Assembly: GCA_947175845.1 (NCBI GenBank)
Contig: CAMWOK010000004.1
Span: 1 to 27,060 of the forward strand
Length of the DNA: 27,060 bases
Reading direction: 5' to 3'
Origin: an uncultured Lachnospiraceae bacterium
GTDB taxonomy: Bacteria; Bacillota; Clostridia; Lachnospirales; Lachnospiraceae
Positions 16,273 to 22,517 of the stretch are shown here, in pieces; the first letter of the stretch is position 1, and the number at the start of each line of letters is the position of its first letter. The notes under the pieces are model-generated. The model made no database searches and was not told the DNA's origin. It saw only the letters and a list, made by a program, of their open reading frames with translations. Made by a program: the position numbers and the translations under genes.

Positions 16273-16278
16273 TATACT
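16273..16278 (+). promoter_or_regulatory. -10 box of the ferredoxin operon
   Basis: TATACT with no recognisable -35 hexamer at 16-18 bases upstream. The palindrome at 16238-16250 occupies that place, the usual layout of an activator-dependent class II promoter. Confidence 0.6.
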
Positions 16279-16322
16279 GTTCTCATATGAAAAATAAGGA
16301 ACTGTAAAAAAGGAGAATCACC

Positions 16323-16517
16323 ATGCCAAAAAGAAAAGCTGTCATAGACACACGCACCTGCGTGGCGTGCGGGTGCTGCATGAAAGTCTGTCCCAGAAGC
16401 GCCATCACAATCCCCAGAGGCATCTGCGCCGAGGTCGACGTGGCGCTTTGCGTCGGCTGCGGGAAATGCGCGCAGGAATGCCCCACAAGCGTCATCACAC
16501 TGGAGGTGAAGGAATGA
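16323..16517 (+). CDS. Two-cluster [4Fe-4S] ferredoxin
   Basis: The 64-residue protein has two CxxCxxCxxxCP motifs: CVACGCCMKVCP (Cys 13, 16, 19, 23, plus an extra Cys 18) and CVGCGKCAQECP (Cys 43, 46, 49, 53). It is a small bacterial-type electron carrier. AAGGAG precedes the ATG. Its TGA overlaps the ATG of the following membrane protein, so the two are translationally coupled and are likely redox partners. The promoter appears to depend on a Crp/Fnr-family activator. Confidence 0.93.
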   Translation: MPKRKAVIDTRTCVACGCCMKVCPRSAITIPRGICAEVDVALCVGCGKCAQECPTSVITLEVKE

Positions 16518-17113
16518 AAAATACTGCAAAAAAATGGTACGACTATCTCTGGGTTGTCTCGCTGACCTACCTGATACTGGGATTTTTCAACATCCTGTTT
16601 GCATGGCTGGGACTGCTGTGCTTCTTTATCCCGCTCATCATCTCCATCACAAAGGGGAGCAAGGCCTACTGCAACAAGTACTGCGGCAGAGGACAGCTGT
16701 TTGCCCTAGCGGGCGGCAGATTCGGCCTGTCCCGCAGAAAGGATATCCCAAAATGGATGAAATCCAGTGGTTTCCGCTATGGATTTCTGCTCTTCTTCTT
16801 CGCAATGTTTTTTCTCATGCTGTGGAACACCTGGCTGGTGTTTGCCGGTGCGAAGGACCTGCGCACAGTCGTAACGCTGCTCTGGACCCTGAAGCTCCCG
16901 TGGCACTGGGCTTACCATGGCACCTTGTTCTCCGACGGCGTGGCGCAGTTCGCATTCGGATTTTACAGCGTGATGCTCACCTCCACCGTGCTCGGGTTTG
17001 TCACCATGCTTTTGTTCAAGCCCCGCTCATGGTGCGTCTACTGTCCGATGGGCACCATGACGCAGCTCATCTGCCGCGCGCGCAATGCAGCCTCTGCACC
17101 AAAATCCTTGTAA
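16514..17113 (+). CDS. NapH/polyferredoxin-like membrane protein
   Basis: This 199-residue protein has about four membrane segments (around residues 12-45, 90-112, 118-135 and 148-168), with cysteine motifs CNKYCGRG (53-60) and CVYCPMGTMT (174-183) that resemble NapH/YccM-type proteins. Those proteins carry electrons across or at the membrane. Unlike full NapH it has no C-terminal ferredoxin domain; the separate ferredoxin just upstream could supply that function. GGAGGTGAAGGA precedes the ATG. The physiological electron donor and acceptor cannot be read from the sequence. Confidence 0.75.
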   Translation: MKNTAKKWYDYLWVVSLTYLILGFFNILFAWLGLLCFFIPLIISITKGSKAYCNKYCGRGQLFALAGGRFGLSRRKDIPKWMKSSGFRYGFLLFFFAMFFLMLWNTWLVFAGAKDLRTVVTLLWTLKLPWHWAYHGTLFSDGVAQFAFGFYSVMLTSTVLGFVTMLLFKPRSWCVYCPMGTMTQLICRARNAASAPKSL

Positions 17114-17129
17114 GCTGTATCGCTTTTTA

Positions 17130-17804
17130 CTACATAGCCAGCCCGCGCAGGCGCGCCTTGTCGAGGATCTTAATCCCTTTGCGGGAGACCTCGACAATCC
17201 CCTCGCTGGCAAAATATTTCAGCATTCTTGACACCACCTCGCGGGCGGAACCCATATAGCAGGCAATCTGCCCGTGAGTCAGCGCGATGGTATCAGACCC
17301 TGTCCGCGCCGACTCATCCGTCAGAAAAATGGCAAGCCGCCTGTCCATGCTCATAAACAGGATCTGCTGCATCACCCACATCACATCCGAAAAACGGCTG
17401 ACCACCGCCTCGAGCATAAATATTTTCATCTTCGGATTGCGCTCTGCGGCAGCGGCAAAGACAGCGCCGTTTATCACATAGCACGCGCTGTCCTCCTCGG
17501 CGTCCACAAACACGTCGAAGGTTATGGCAGACAGCAGGCAGGAGGCGGACAGCATACACAGTTCTCCCTCCTGCAGGCGGTACAGCGTGATGTCCTTTCC
17601 CGCGTCCGACATCATATAGAGGCGGAGGCTTCCCGCGCGTACCAGAATCACGCCAGAGCACTCGTCACCGCTGTGAACGCTCCTCCCCTTTTCATAGTCT
17701 ACCGCATCCGTATTCCGGCAGAGTTCGTCCCTGTCCTCCTGCGGTATCTCATTCCAAAACGGAAACACTTCTTTGTAAACCGATGCAAAATCCACTGTCG
17801 TCAT
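17130..17804 (-). CDS. Crp/Fnr-family transcriptional regulator
   Basis: The 224-residue product has a cyclic-nucleotide-binding-like jelly roll (about 25-145: GVILVRAGSLRLYMMSDAGK, LYRLQEGELCMLSASC), a dimerisation helix and a C-terminal winged helix (LTHGQIACYMGSAREVVSRM). The recognition helix has Arg-Glu-Val-Val-Ser-Arg, which combines Crp and Fnr type contacts. There is no Fnr-like N-terminal Cys cluster, so direct oxygen sensing by [4Fe-4S] is unlikely; the effector is unknown. The start is uncertain: ATG at 17804 has AAGGGG ten bases before it, while GTG three codons later has GAGGAG nine bases before it. The gene converges on the ferredoxin operon with 16 bases between, and may regulate it. 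Confidence 0.88.
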   Translation of the reverse strand: MTTVDFASVYKEVFPFWNEIPQEDRDELCRNTDAVDYEKGRSVHSGDECSGVILVRAGSLRLYMMSDAGKDITLYRLQEGELCMLSASCLLSAITFDVFVDAEEDSACYVINGAVFAAAAERNPKMKIFMLEAVVSRFSDVMWVMQQILFMSMDRRLAIFLTDESARTGSDTIALTHGQIACYMGSAREVVSRMLKYFASEGIVEVSRKGIKILDKARLRGLAM

Positions 17805-17936
17805 CTCCTCACAGCCCCTTCCATAAACGCAACCCCTCCATATCCACTGTCGCTCCACCACAATATGAATATGCCCGAAATCGTGTCCTATGCCTGCCCT
17901 GCTTAAAATCAGTTGCATGGTCATGCTCTGTCTTTC

Positions 17937-17965
17937 ATTATATACGCAACCCCTGTTTCCCACAA
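17937..17965 (-). promoter_or_regulatory. Sigma-A promoter of the Crp/Fnr-type regulator
   Basis: TTGTGG (17960-17965) and TATAAT (17937-17942) are 17 bases apart on the minus strand. This gives a leader of about 126 bases, unusually long for a regulator gene. Confidence 0.65.
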
Positions 17966-18046
17966 TATACTACAACGAAAATTAAGCGTCTGGTACATTG
18001 CCGCGTTACTGTTCACTCGCCCGTCAAAGTAGTGAAAAACATGCGC

Positions 18047-18071
18047 CAAATTGATGCCTTTTATCAATTTG
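18047..18071. repeat. Inverted repeat, 9 bp arms, 7-base spacer
   Basis: CAAATTGAT, GCCTTTT, ATCAATTTG. The arms are perfect. The half-site TTGAT recalls Fnr boxes, but the spacer of 7 (rather than 4) does not fit Fnr. Confidence 0.7.
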
Positions 18072-18082
18072 TGTGCAAAAGT

Positions 18083-18147
18083 TGTTATAATTCACACCCA
18101 AAATACAAAAATAGTTGTAAAATTATGGCGGGGTGTGAATTGTAACA
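18083..18147. repeat. Long inverted repeat, 16-17 bp arms
   Basis: GTTATAATTCACACCC (18084-18099) and GGGTGTGAATTGTAAC (18131-18146) are inverted copies with one mismatch, separated by 31 bases. They could be paired operator sites or a cruciform. Confidence 0.7.
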
Positions 18148-18224
18148 TTGCCGCAGAATGATTGTTTCAGATGCAAGGCGGCGGACAATACTATTGCGCA
18201 GCTGCCAAAAAACGCATCAAAGGA

Positions 18225-18240
18225 CGAAAATCGATTTTCG
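18225..18240. promoter_or_regulatory. Perfect 16-bp palindrome next to the -35 box
   Basis: CGAAAATCGATTTTCG ends one base before the TTGACT -35 of the transporter promoter. It is a likely protein-binding site. Confidence 0.55.
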
Positions 18241-18241
18241 C

Positions 18242-18270
18242 TTGACTTTAGCACGCTAAACTGTTACCAT
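18242..18270 (+). promoter_or_regulatory. Promoter of the amino acid ABC transporter, with embedded operator
   Basis: TTGACT (18242-18247) and TACCAT (18265-18270) are 17 bases apart. The spacer holds the palindrome TTTAGC-AC-GCTAAA (18247-18260), where a bound repressor would block RNA polymerase. Confidence 0.65.
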
Positions 18271-18302
18271 ATTAATGTAAAAAATTGTATTGGAGGAGAA
18301 GT

Positions 18303-19280
18303 ATGAAAAAAATGTTTACAAAGGCAGTCGCCCTGGCTGCGGCAATGATGCTGTCAGCAGCGCTTACAGGGTGCGGCAGTTCCCCGGCCTCGTCATCCGG
18401 CAATTCCACGCAAACCCCGCAGGACACGGAAAGCGCAACACAAGCCGCACAGGCGGAAACGGCGGACAGCGCGCCATCTGAATCCACACAGGCTTCGGAC
18501 AGTGCAGGCACCGCGGACGAGTCCACACAGAACACAGACACTGACGCCGAGAACGCGCAGAGTGCGGACTCGGATATGAGTTATGTGAAAAATAAGGGCA
18601 CGCTCGTTGTCGGAATCACCAATTTCAAGCCGATGGATTACCAGGACGAGAGCGGCGCGTGGATCGGCTTTGACGCGGACATGGCATCGGCCTTTGCAGA
18701 GAGCCTCGGCGTCGCTGTCGAGTTCGTGGAGATTGACTGGGACAACAAGATACTCGAGCTTGACAGCCGGACGATCGACTGCGTCTGGAACGGAATGACG
18801 CTCACAGCCGAGGTCACAAGCGCCATGGAATGTTCCAGGCCCTACTGCAACAACGCGCAGGTGATCGTTGTGCCAGCGGACAAGGCTGCCGACTTCCAGG
18901 ACAAGAACAACATTCCTGAGGTCAGCTTTGCAGTGGAGGCGGGAAGCGCCGGCGAGGCGCAGGCGTCTGCACTCGAGCTCGCACACACGCCTGTGACCGC
19001 GCAGGCGGACGCGCTGATGGAAGTCGCCGCAGGAACTTCTGACGCCGCCATTATCGACTCGCTCATGGCAGGCGCCATGGTGGGTGAGGGAACCGGATAC
19101 GCAGATCTTGTATACACGGTAGGTCTGAATGATGAGAAGTATGGCGTTGGGTTCCGGAAGGGTTCTGATCTCGCCGCGGCACTCAACGACTTTTTTGCAG
19201 CGAGCACCCAGGATGGGAGTATGCTTAAGACCGCTGAAAAATATGGCGTACAGGCGGCACTGATAACACAGCAGCCATAA
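18303..19280 (+). CDS. Amino acid ABC transporter substrate-binding lipoprotein
   Basis: This 325-residue lipoprotein captures a polar amino acid outside the membrane. It has a lipoprotein signal with the lipobox LTGC (lipidated Cys 24), a low-complexity Ser/Thr/Ala/Glu/Asp/Gln-rich linker (about 25-92), and a family 3 solute-binding domain from residue 93 (YVKNKGTLVVGITNFKPMDY, GAWIGFDADMASAFAESLGV, DCVWNGMTLT, ECSRPYCNNAQVIVV). The linker is longer than usual. GGAGGAGAAGT precedes the ATG. It is the first gene of a three-gene transporter operon and is separated from the permease by a hairpin that should raise its relative expression. The specificity cannot be fixed from sequence. Confidence 0.93.
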   Translation: MKKMFTKAVALAAAMMLSAALTGCGSSPASSSGNSTQTPQDTESATQAAQAETADSAPSESTQASDSAGTADESTQNTDTDAENAQSADSDMSYVKNKGTLVVGITNFKPMDYQDESGAWIGFDADMASAFAESLGVAVEFVEIDWDNKILELDSRTIDCVWNGMTLTAEVTSAMECSRPYCNNAQVIVVPADKAADFQDKNNIPEVSFAVEAGSAGEAQASALELAHTPVTAQADALMEVAAGTSDAAIIDSLMAGAMVGEGTGYADLVYTVGLNDEKYGVGFRKGSDLAAALNDFFAASTQDGSMLKTAEKYGVQAALITQQP

Positions 19281-19315
19281 TCCCAAAAAGGAATCCCGGC
19301 GATTCCCCAGACGAC

Positions 19316-19354
19316 AAGGGTGTCTCAAGATACAGCTTGGGATACCCTTTATTA
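19316..19354 (+). terminator. Intercistronic hairpin between binding protein and permease
   Basis: AAGGGT-G-TCTCAAG, loop ATACAG, CTTGGGA-T-ACCCTT then TTTATTATG. It is a partial terminator or 3'-stabilising stem, as often found after binding-protein genes, 35 bases before the permease start. Confidence 0.75.
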
Positions 19355-19389
19355 TGTGCAGAGAAACTTTTTTCAGTTAGGAGATACAT

Positions 19390-20076
19390 ATGCAACTGAT
19401 ACTCGAACAATTTCCGATTGTCATCCGCTCTTTAAATATCGGCTTTCTACAGACCCTAAAACTGTTTTTTGTCACGCTCATCGGCGCGTTTCCGCTGGGG
19501 CTTGTCATCGCGTTCGGCTCCATGTCGCACTTTCGGCCGCTGCGGTATTTTTCCAGATTTCTCGTGTGGATCATACGCGGCACGCCGCTGATGATACAGC
19601 TACTCATTTTCTACTATTTCCCCGGCCTGGTACTGCATACGCCCATCTGGGGCAGCGGGGAGCGCGGGCGCTTTCTGGCAGCTAGCATCTCGTTCATCCT
19701 GAACTACGCATGCTACTTCTCGGAAATCTACCGCGGCGGCATCCAGTCCATTCCCGTCGGCCAGACCGAGGCGGGGCTTGTGCTGGGCATGACCAGACGA
19801 CAGATCTTTTTCAAAATCAAGCTGCTGCAGATGGTAAAGCGGATTGTTCCGCCCATGTCCAACGAAATCATCACGCTGGTGAAGGACACCTCGCTCTCCC
19901 GCATCATTGCGCTGCAGGAGATTATCTGGGCCGGCCAGTCCTTCCTCAAGGGTTCACAGGGAATCTCCGGCGCCATCTGGCCGCTGTTTTTCACCGCAGT
20001 CTACTACTTAATCTGGAACGGTCTTCTCACAACCCTTCTGGGATATCTGGAAAGACGGCTCGATTACTTTAAATAA
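19390..20076 (+). CDS. Amino acid ABC transporter permease (HisM/GlnP type)
   Basis: This 228-residue inner-membrane permease forms the channel of the importer. It starts with a long amphipathic helix, then FLQTLKLFFVTLIGAFPLGL, WIIRGTPLMIQLLIFYYF (the family signature RGTPxxxQ), ACYFSEIYRGGIQSIPVGQT and the EAA loop EAGLVLGMTRRQIFFKIKL (127 on), which docks on the ATPase, ending with VKDTSLSRIIALQEI. TTAGGAG precedes the ATG. It is a single permease gene, so it probably forms a homodimer. Confidence 0.95.
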   Translation: MQLILEQFPIVIRSLNIGFLQTLKLFFVTLIGAFPLGLVIAFGSMSHFRPLRYFSRFLVWIIRGTPLMIQLLIFYYFPGLVLHTPIWGSGERGRFLAASISFILNYACYFSEIYRGGIQSIPVGQTEAGLVLGMTRRQIFFKIKLLQMVKRIVPPMSNEIITLVKDTSLSRIIALQEIIWAGQSFLKGSQGISGAIWPLFFTAVYYLIWNGLLTTLLGYLERRLDYFK

Positions 20077-20092
20077 GAAAGGGGATATGGAT

Positions 20093-20884
20093 ATGGCTAT
20101 TTTGGAAGTACAGCACATTCAGAAAACATTTGAGCGAACGCAGGTCTTAAAGGATATCAGCTTTTCTATGGAAAAGGGACAGACCGTCTCCATCATCGGT
20201 TCCTCGGGAAGCGGCAAGACAACGCTTTTGCGCTGTCTGAATTTTCTGGAGCGGCCGGACCACGGCGTGATCCGCGTGAATGGGGAAACGCTGTTTGACT
20301 CCGCAGACCCCGCCGCCGGAGGGGAGCGGGAAATCCGCCGCAAACGTCTTCATTTCGGTCTTGTATTCCAGTCATTCAACCTGTTTCCACAGTACACCGC
20401 GCTGCAGAACGTCATGCTTGCGGGACAGCTGCTCGCGCAGGAGGCACCCGACTACAAGGCGCGCAAAAAAGAACTGCTGCTCGCTATCGAGCAGCAGGCA
20501 AGAGAGCTGCTGGGCCAGATGGGGCTCTCCGACCGGATGGAAAATTACCCGCACCAGCTCTCGGGCGGCCAGTGCCAGCGCGTCGCCATCGCGCGTGCGC
20601 TGGCGCTCACCCCCGACATTCTGTGCTTTGACGAGCCGACCTCCGCGCTCGACCCCGAGCTGACAGGCGAGGTTCTGCACGTCATTCGGGAGCTTGCCGA
20701 CAAGGAGACCACCATGATTATCGTCACGCACGAGATGGCCTTTGCCCGCGATGTCGCAGACCATGTCATCTTCATGGACGACGGAACAATCCTTGAGCAG
20801 GGCACCCCAAGGGAGGTCATAGAAAATCCAAAGGAAGAGCGCACAAGACAGTTTTTGGCGCGCTTTCACCAGGAGACGCGCTGA
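20093..20884 (+). CDS. Amino acid ABC transporter ATP-binding protein (GlnQ type)
   Basis: This 263-residue ATPase powers the importer. It has Walker A GSSGSGKTT (36-44), Q-loop FQSFNLFPQ (92-100), signature LSGGQ (156-160), Walker B ILCFDEP (176-182), D-loop SALDP and switch His in VTHEM (211-215). The region between Q-loop and signature is slightly longer than usual (REQ-poor, Ala/Lys/Glu-rich 110-142). Start at 20093 has AAAGGGG eight bases before it; the ATG at 20087 is too close. It begins 16 bases after the permease. Confidence 0.95.
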   Translation: MAILEVQHIQKTFERTQVLKDISFSMEKGQTVSIIGSSGSGKTTLLRCLNFLERPDHGVIRVNGETLFDSADPAAGGEREIRRKRLHFGLVFQSFNLFPQYTALQNVMLAGQLLAQEAPDYKARKKELLLAIEQQARELLGQMGLSDRMENYPHQLSGGQCQRVAIARALALTPDILCFDEPTSALDPELTGEVLHVIRELADKETTMIIVTHEMAFARDVADHVIFMDDGTILEQGTPREVIENPKEERTRQFLARFHQETR

Positions 20885-20905
20885 CTTGCGGATTTCACAT
20901 ACCTG

Positions 20906-21352
20906 TCAAAAACCATGTTTTGCGCAGTGCTCTGCCAACCGTTTTTTCAGATACTCATACCGAAGGCGCTTCTCCTCCTTGGCAAAGTGTGTTTCCCGAA
21001 ACTGTTCCGGATTCGCTTCATAGCACAGTATTTCATCGCCGAACTGCTCGCTGGTCAGATCAAAACAGCTATTGCCTGTCACGTTATAGCAGTGGTAGTT
21101 TCCGCCCGGCCGCAGGATGCCGTACACCTTTCCTCCAAAGATGTCCTGCGCCAGAAATGCGGTGATGGAACACTGCCCAAGCGTCCTGTTTTCCGGCGTC
21201 CAGTCCGCGCGCATCCGCGGTGCACAGGTATCGGCACACCAGATTTCTGACAGGGCATCATACAAGTCGATCGGCGTCCTTATCCCCGCATACTCGTCTG
21301 TGACTGCCGGGGCACTGGCCTGCTCCCAGCCGTAAAAATGATATGTTTTCAT
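20906..21352 (-). CDS. YunG-like protein of unknown function
   Basis: This 148-residue protein resembles the small Firmicute family that includes B. subtilis YunG. Visible features are DLYDALSEIWCADTCAPRMR, WTPENRTLGQCSITAFLAQD, IFGGKVYGILRPGGNYHCYN and SCFDLTSEQFGDEI. The Gln-Cys...His...Asp arrangement recalls papain-like or NlpC-like folds, but that is conjecture. GAGGTTATCAG precedes the ATG. It begins 15 bases after the deformylase-like gene in the same direction, so they form an operon. Confidence 0.65.
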   Translation of the reverse strand: MKTYHFYGWEQASAPAVTDEYAGIRTPIDLYDALSEIWCADTCAPRMRADWTPENRTLGQCSITAFLAQDIFGGKVYGILRPGGNYHCYNVTGNSCFDLTSEQFGDEILCYEANPEQFRETHFAKEEKRLRYEYLKKRLAEHCAKHGF

Positions 21353-21367
21353 CTGATAACCTCACTT

Positions 21368-21778
21368 TCATATGACAATTCCGTCAAGATGGTCGCACTC
21401 GTGCTGGATAATCTGCGCTATCCAGCCAGAATACTTCTGTCTCTGCCTGTTCCATCCCGCGTCCCAATATTCCACCTCTATCTCCTGATACCGCGTCGTG
21501 GGACGCACGCCCTCAAGTGATAGACAGCCCTCCTCGGTCTGGTAGGCACCTGTCTTTTTTGTAATCACCGGGTTTATCATCGGCATATTCGCAAATCCCA
21601 TGTTTACGGCTATAATGCGCTTTTTTATGCCGATCATATTTGCCGCCATCCCGACACAGCTGGCCTGATTTGCCTTCAGTGTGTCGAGCAGGTCGGCCAC
21701 CACCTGCATGTCCGCTTTTTCTGCGGGCTCCGACTTCTGACGCAGAAAAAATACATCTCTCATGATCGGTCTCACCAT
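21368..21778 (-). CDS. Peptide deformylase-like protein
   Basis: Peptide deformylase removes the N-terminal formyl group from nascent proteins using a metal ion. In this 136-residue protein motif 2 EGCLS (83-87, metal-binding Cys 85) and motif 3 HECDH (126-130, metal ligands and catalytic Glu) are intact. Motif 1, normally GxGLAAxQ, reads CVGMAANM (41-48): the first Gly is Cys and the oxyanion-stabilising Gln is Met. The protein is shorter than canonical Def (about 150-170). It is either a divergent active deformylase or an accessory paralogue; no formyltransferase gene is adjacent, as would be for the housekeeping copy. The ATG at 21778 has better spacing from AAGGGG than the ATG at 21784. 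Confidence 0.85.
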   Translation of the reverse strand: MVRPIMRDVFFLRQKSEPAEKADMQVVADLLDTLKANQASCVGMAANMIGIKKRIIAVNMGFANMPMINPVITKKTGAYQTEEGCLSLEGVRPTTRYQEIEVEYWDAGWNRQRQKYSGWIAQIIQHECDHLDGIVI

Positions 21779-21830
21779 TGCCATTCCCCCCTTTCCATGA
21801 TGGTGCTGAAACTACGGATTCCCTGGAAAC

Positions 21831-21859
21831 AGTATACACAATCCAGCCGCGTTGCACAA
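21831..21859 (-). promoter_or_regulatory. Sigma-A promoter of the deformylase-like/YunG-like pair
   Basis: TTGTGC (21854-21859) and TATACT (21831-21836), 17 bases apart on the minus strand, just after the hsp20 terminator. Confidence 0.65.
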
Positions 21860-21883
21860 CCCCAAAGCGGTCCTCGGGCAAAA

Positions 21884-21922
21884 ACAGCGGGCGGTGAGAC
21901 GTGCAATCTCACCGCCCGCTGT
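21884..21922 (-). terminator. Strong terminator after hsp20
   Basis: A perfect 16-bp inverted repeat (ACAGCGGGCGGTGAGA with its complement) around a 7-base loop, followed on the minus strand by TTTTTG. It insulates hsp20 from the deformylase-like operon. Confidence 0.9.
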
Positions 21923-21931
21923 CTGTATAAC

Positions 21932-22390
21932 TTACCCTTCGATTGGAATAAACCTGCTCTCCTCGATCACAGGCTTTGCCTCTTTCTTCGGAACTGACAC
22001 CTTTAAGATACCGTCCTCGAACTTCGCCCGGATGTCCTCCTGCGTCACATCCTCGCCCACAAAAAAGCTTCTGCTGCAGCTTCCATAGTAACGCTCGCGT
22101 CGAATATACTTGTCATTCTCATCCTTCTGGTCGCTGTTCTGGCTCGTCTGTGCACTGATGGTCAGATACCCGTTCTTAAGCTCCGCCTGCACATTCTCTT
22201 TCTTGCAGCCCGGCAGGTCGATATCAAGCTCGTATCCCGTGTCGCTTTCCCTGACATCTGTTCTCATAATGCCTGTCGCGGTATTGCAGCGGGACGCCGA
22301 TCGCATCGGGCGGGCAAAATCCTCAAAGAAATCGTCGAGTAAACTTTCTCCAAAAATACGGTTCATAACATTTGCGCTTGGTAATAACAT
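21932..22390 (-). CDS. Small heat shock protein Hsp20
   Basis: This ATP-independent chaperone of 152 residues has a short N-terminal region with FFEDFARPMRSAS, an alpha-crystallin domain (about 42-140) with MRTDVRESDTGYELDIDLPG, AELKNGYLTISA, FVGEDVTQEDIRAKFEDGIL and KVSVPK, and a C-terminal tail with the oligomerisation motif RFIPIEG (I-x-I type). AGGAGG precedes the ATG. Its promoter overlaps a perfect CIRCE element, so it should be repressed by HrcA and induced by heat. It is a single-gene unit with its own terminator. Confidence 0.95.
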   Translation of the reverse strand: MLLPSANVMNRIFGESLLDDFFEDFARPMRSASRCNTATGIMRTDVRESDTGYELDIDLPGCKKENVQAELKNGYLTISAQTSQNSDQKDENDKYIRRERYYGSCSRSFFVGEDVTQEDIRAKFEDGILKVSVPKKEAKPVIEESRFIPIEG

Positions 22391-22460
22391 AACTCATTCC
22401 TCCTATCCAATTGAATGACTGTATTTGTTGTACAGCCGTTGTTTTATTTGTTATATATGT

Positions 22461-22489
22461 GTTATAACACACTTATTAGCACTCGTCAA
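22461..22489 (-). promoter_or_regulatory. Heat-shock promoter of hsp20
   Basis: TTGACG (22484-22489) and TATAAC (22461-22466) are 17 bases apart on the minus strand; the -35 box lies inside the CIRCE element. Confidence 0.8.
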
Positions 22490-22502
22490 GTATGAGTGCT
22501 AA
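22476..22502. promoter_or_regulatory. CIRCE operator (HrcA site)
   Basis: TTAGCACTC-N9-GAGTGCTAA matches the CIRCE consensus perfectly. It covers the -35 box of hsp20, explaining repression by HrcA at low temperature. Confidence 0.97.
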
Positions 22503-22517
22503 TATTTTTTCTAAAAA

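Larger units (their letters stand above)
17966..18302. other. Regulatory intergenic region (337 bases)
   Basis: No gene is visible between the divergent regulator and transporter genes. The stretch holds four inverted repeats, listed separately, and the transporter promoter. Confidence 0.6.

Noticed and set aside
17041..17160. Frameshift at the end of the NapH-like gene, with QCSLCTKIL in another frame
   Set aside because: The Cys pattern is incomplete and the alternative frame continues into the regulator gene; the 199-residue product is sensible without it.
18047..18071. Fnr box upstream of the transporter
   Set aside because: Half-sites TTGAT/ATCAA are present but with a 7-base spacer instead of 4.
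18393..19328. 311-codon minus-strand frame opposite the solute-binding protein
   Set aside because: Arg/Cys/Leu/Val-rich shadow of a well-supported lipoprotein gene; no ribosome binding site.
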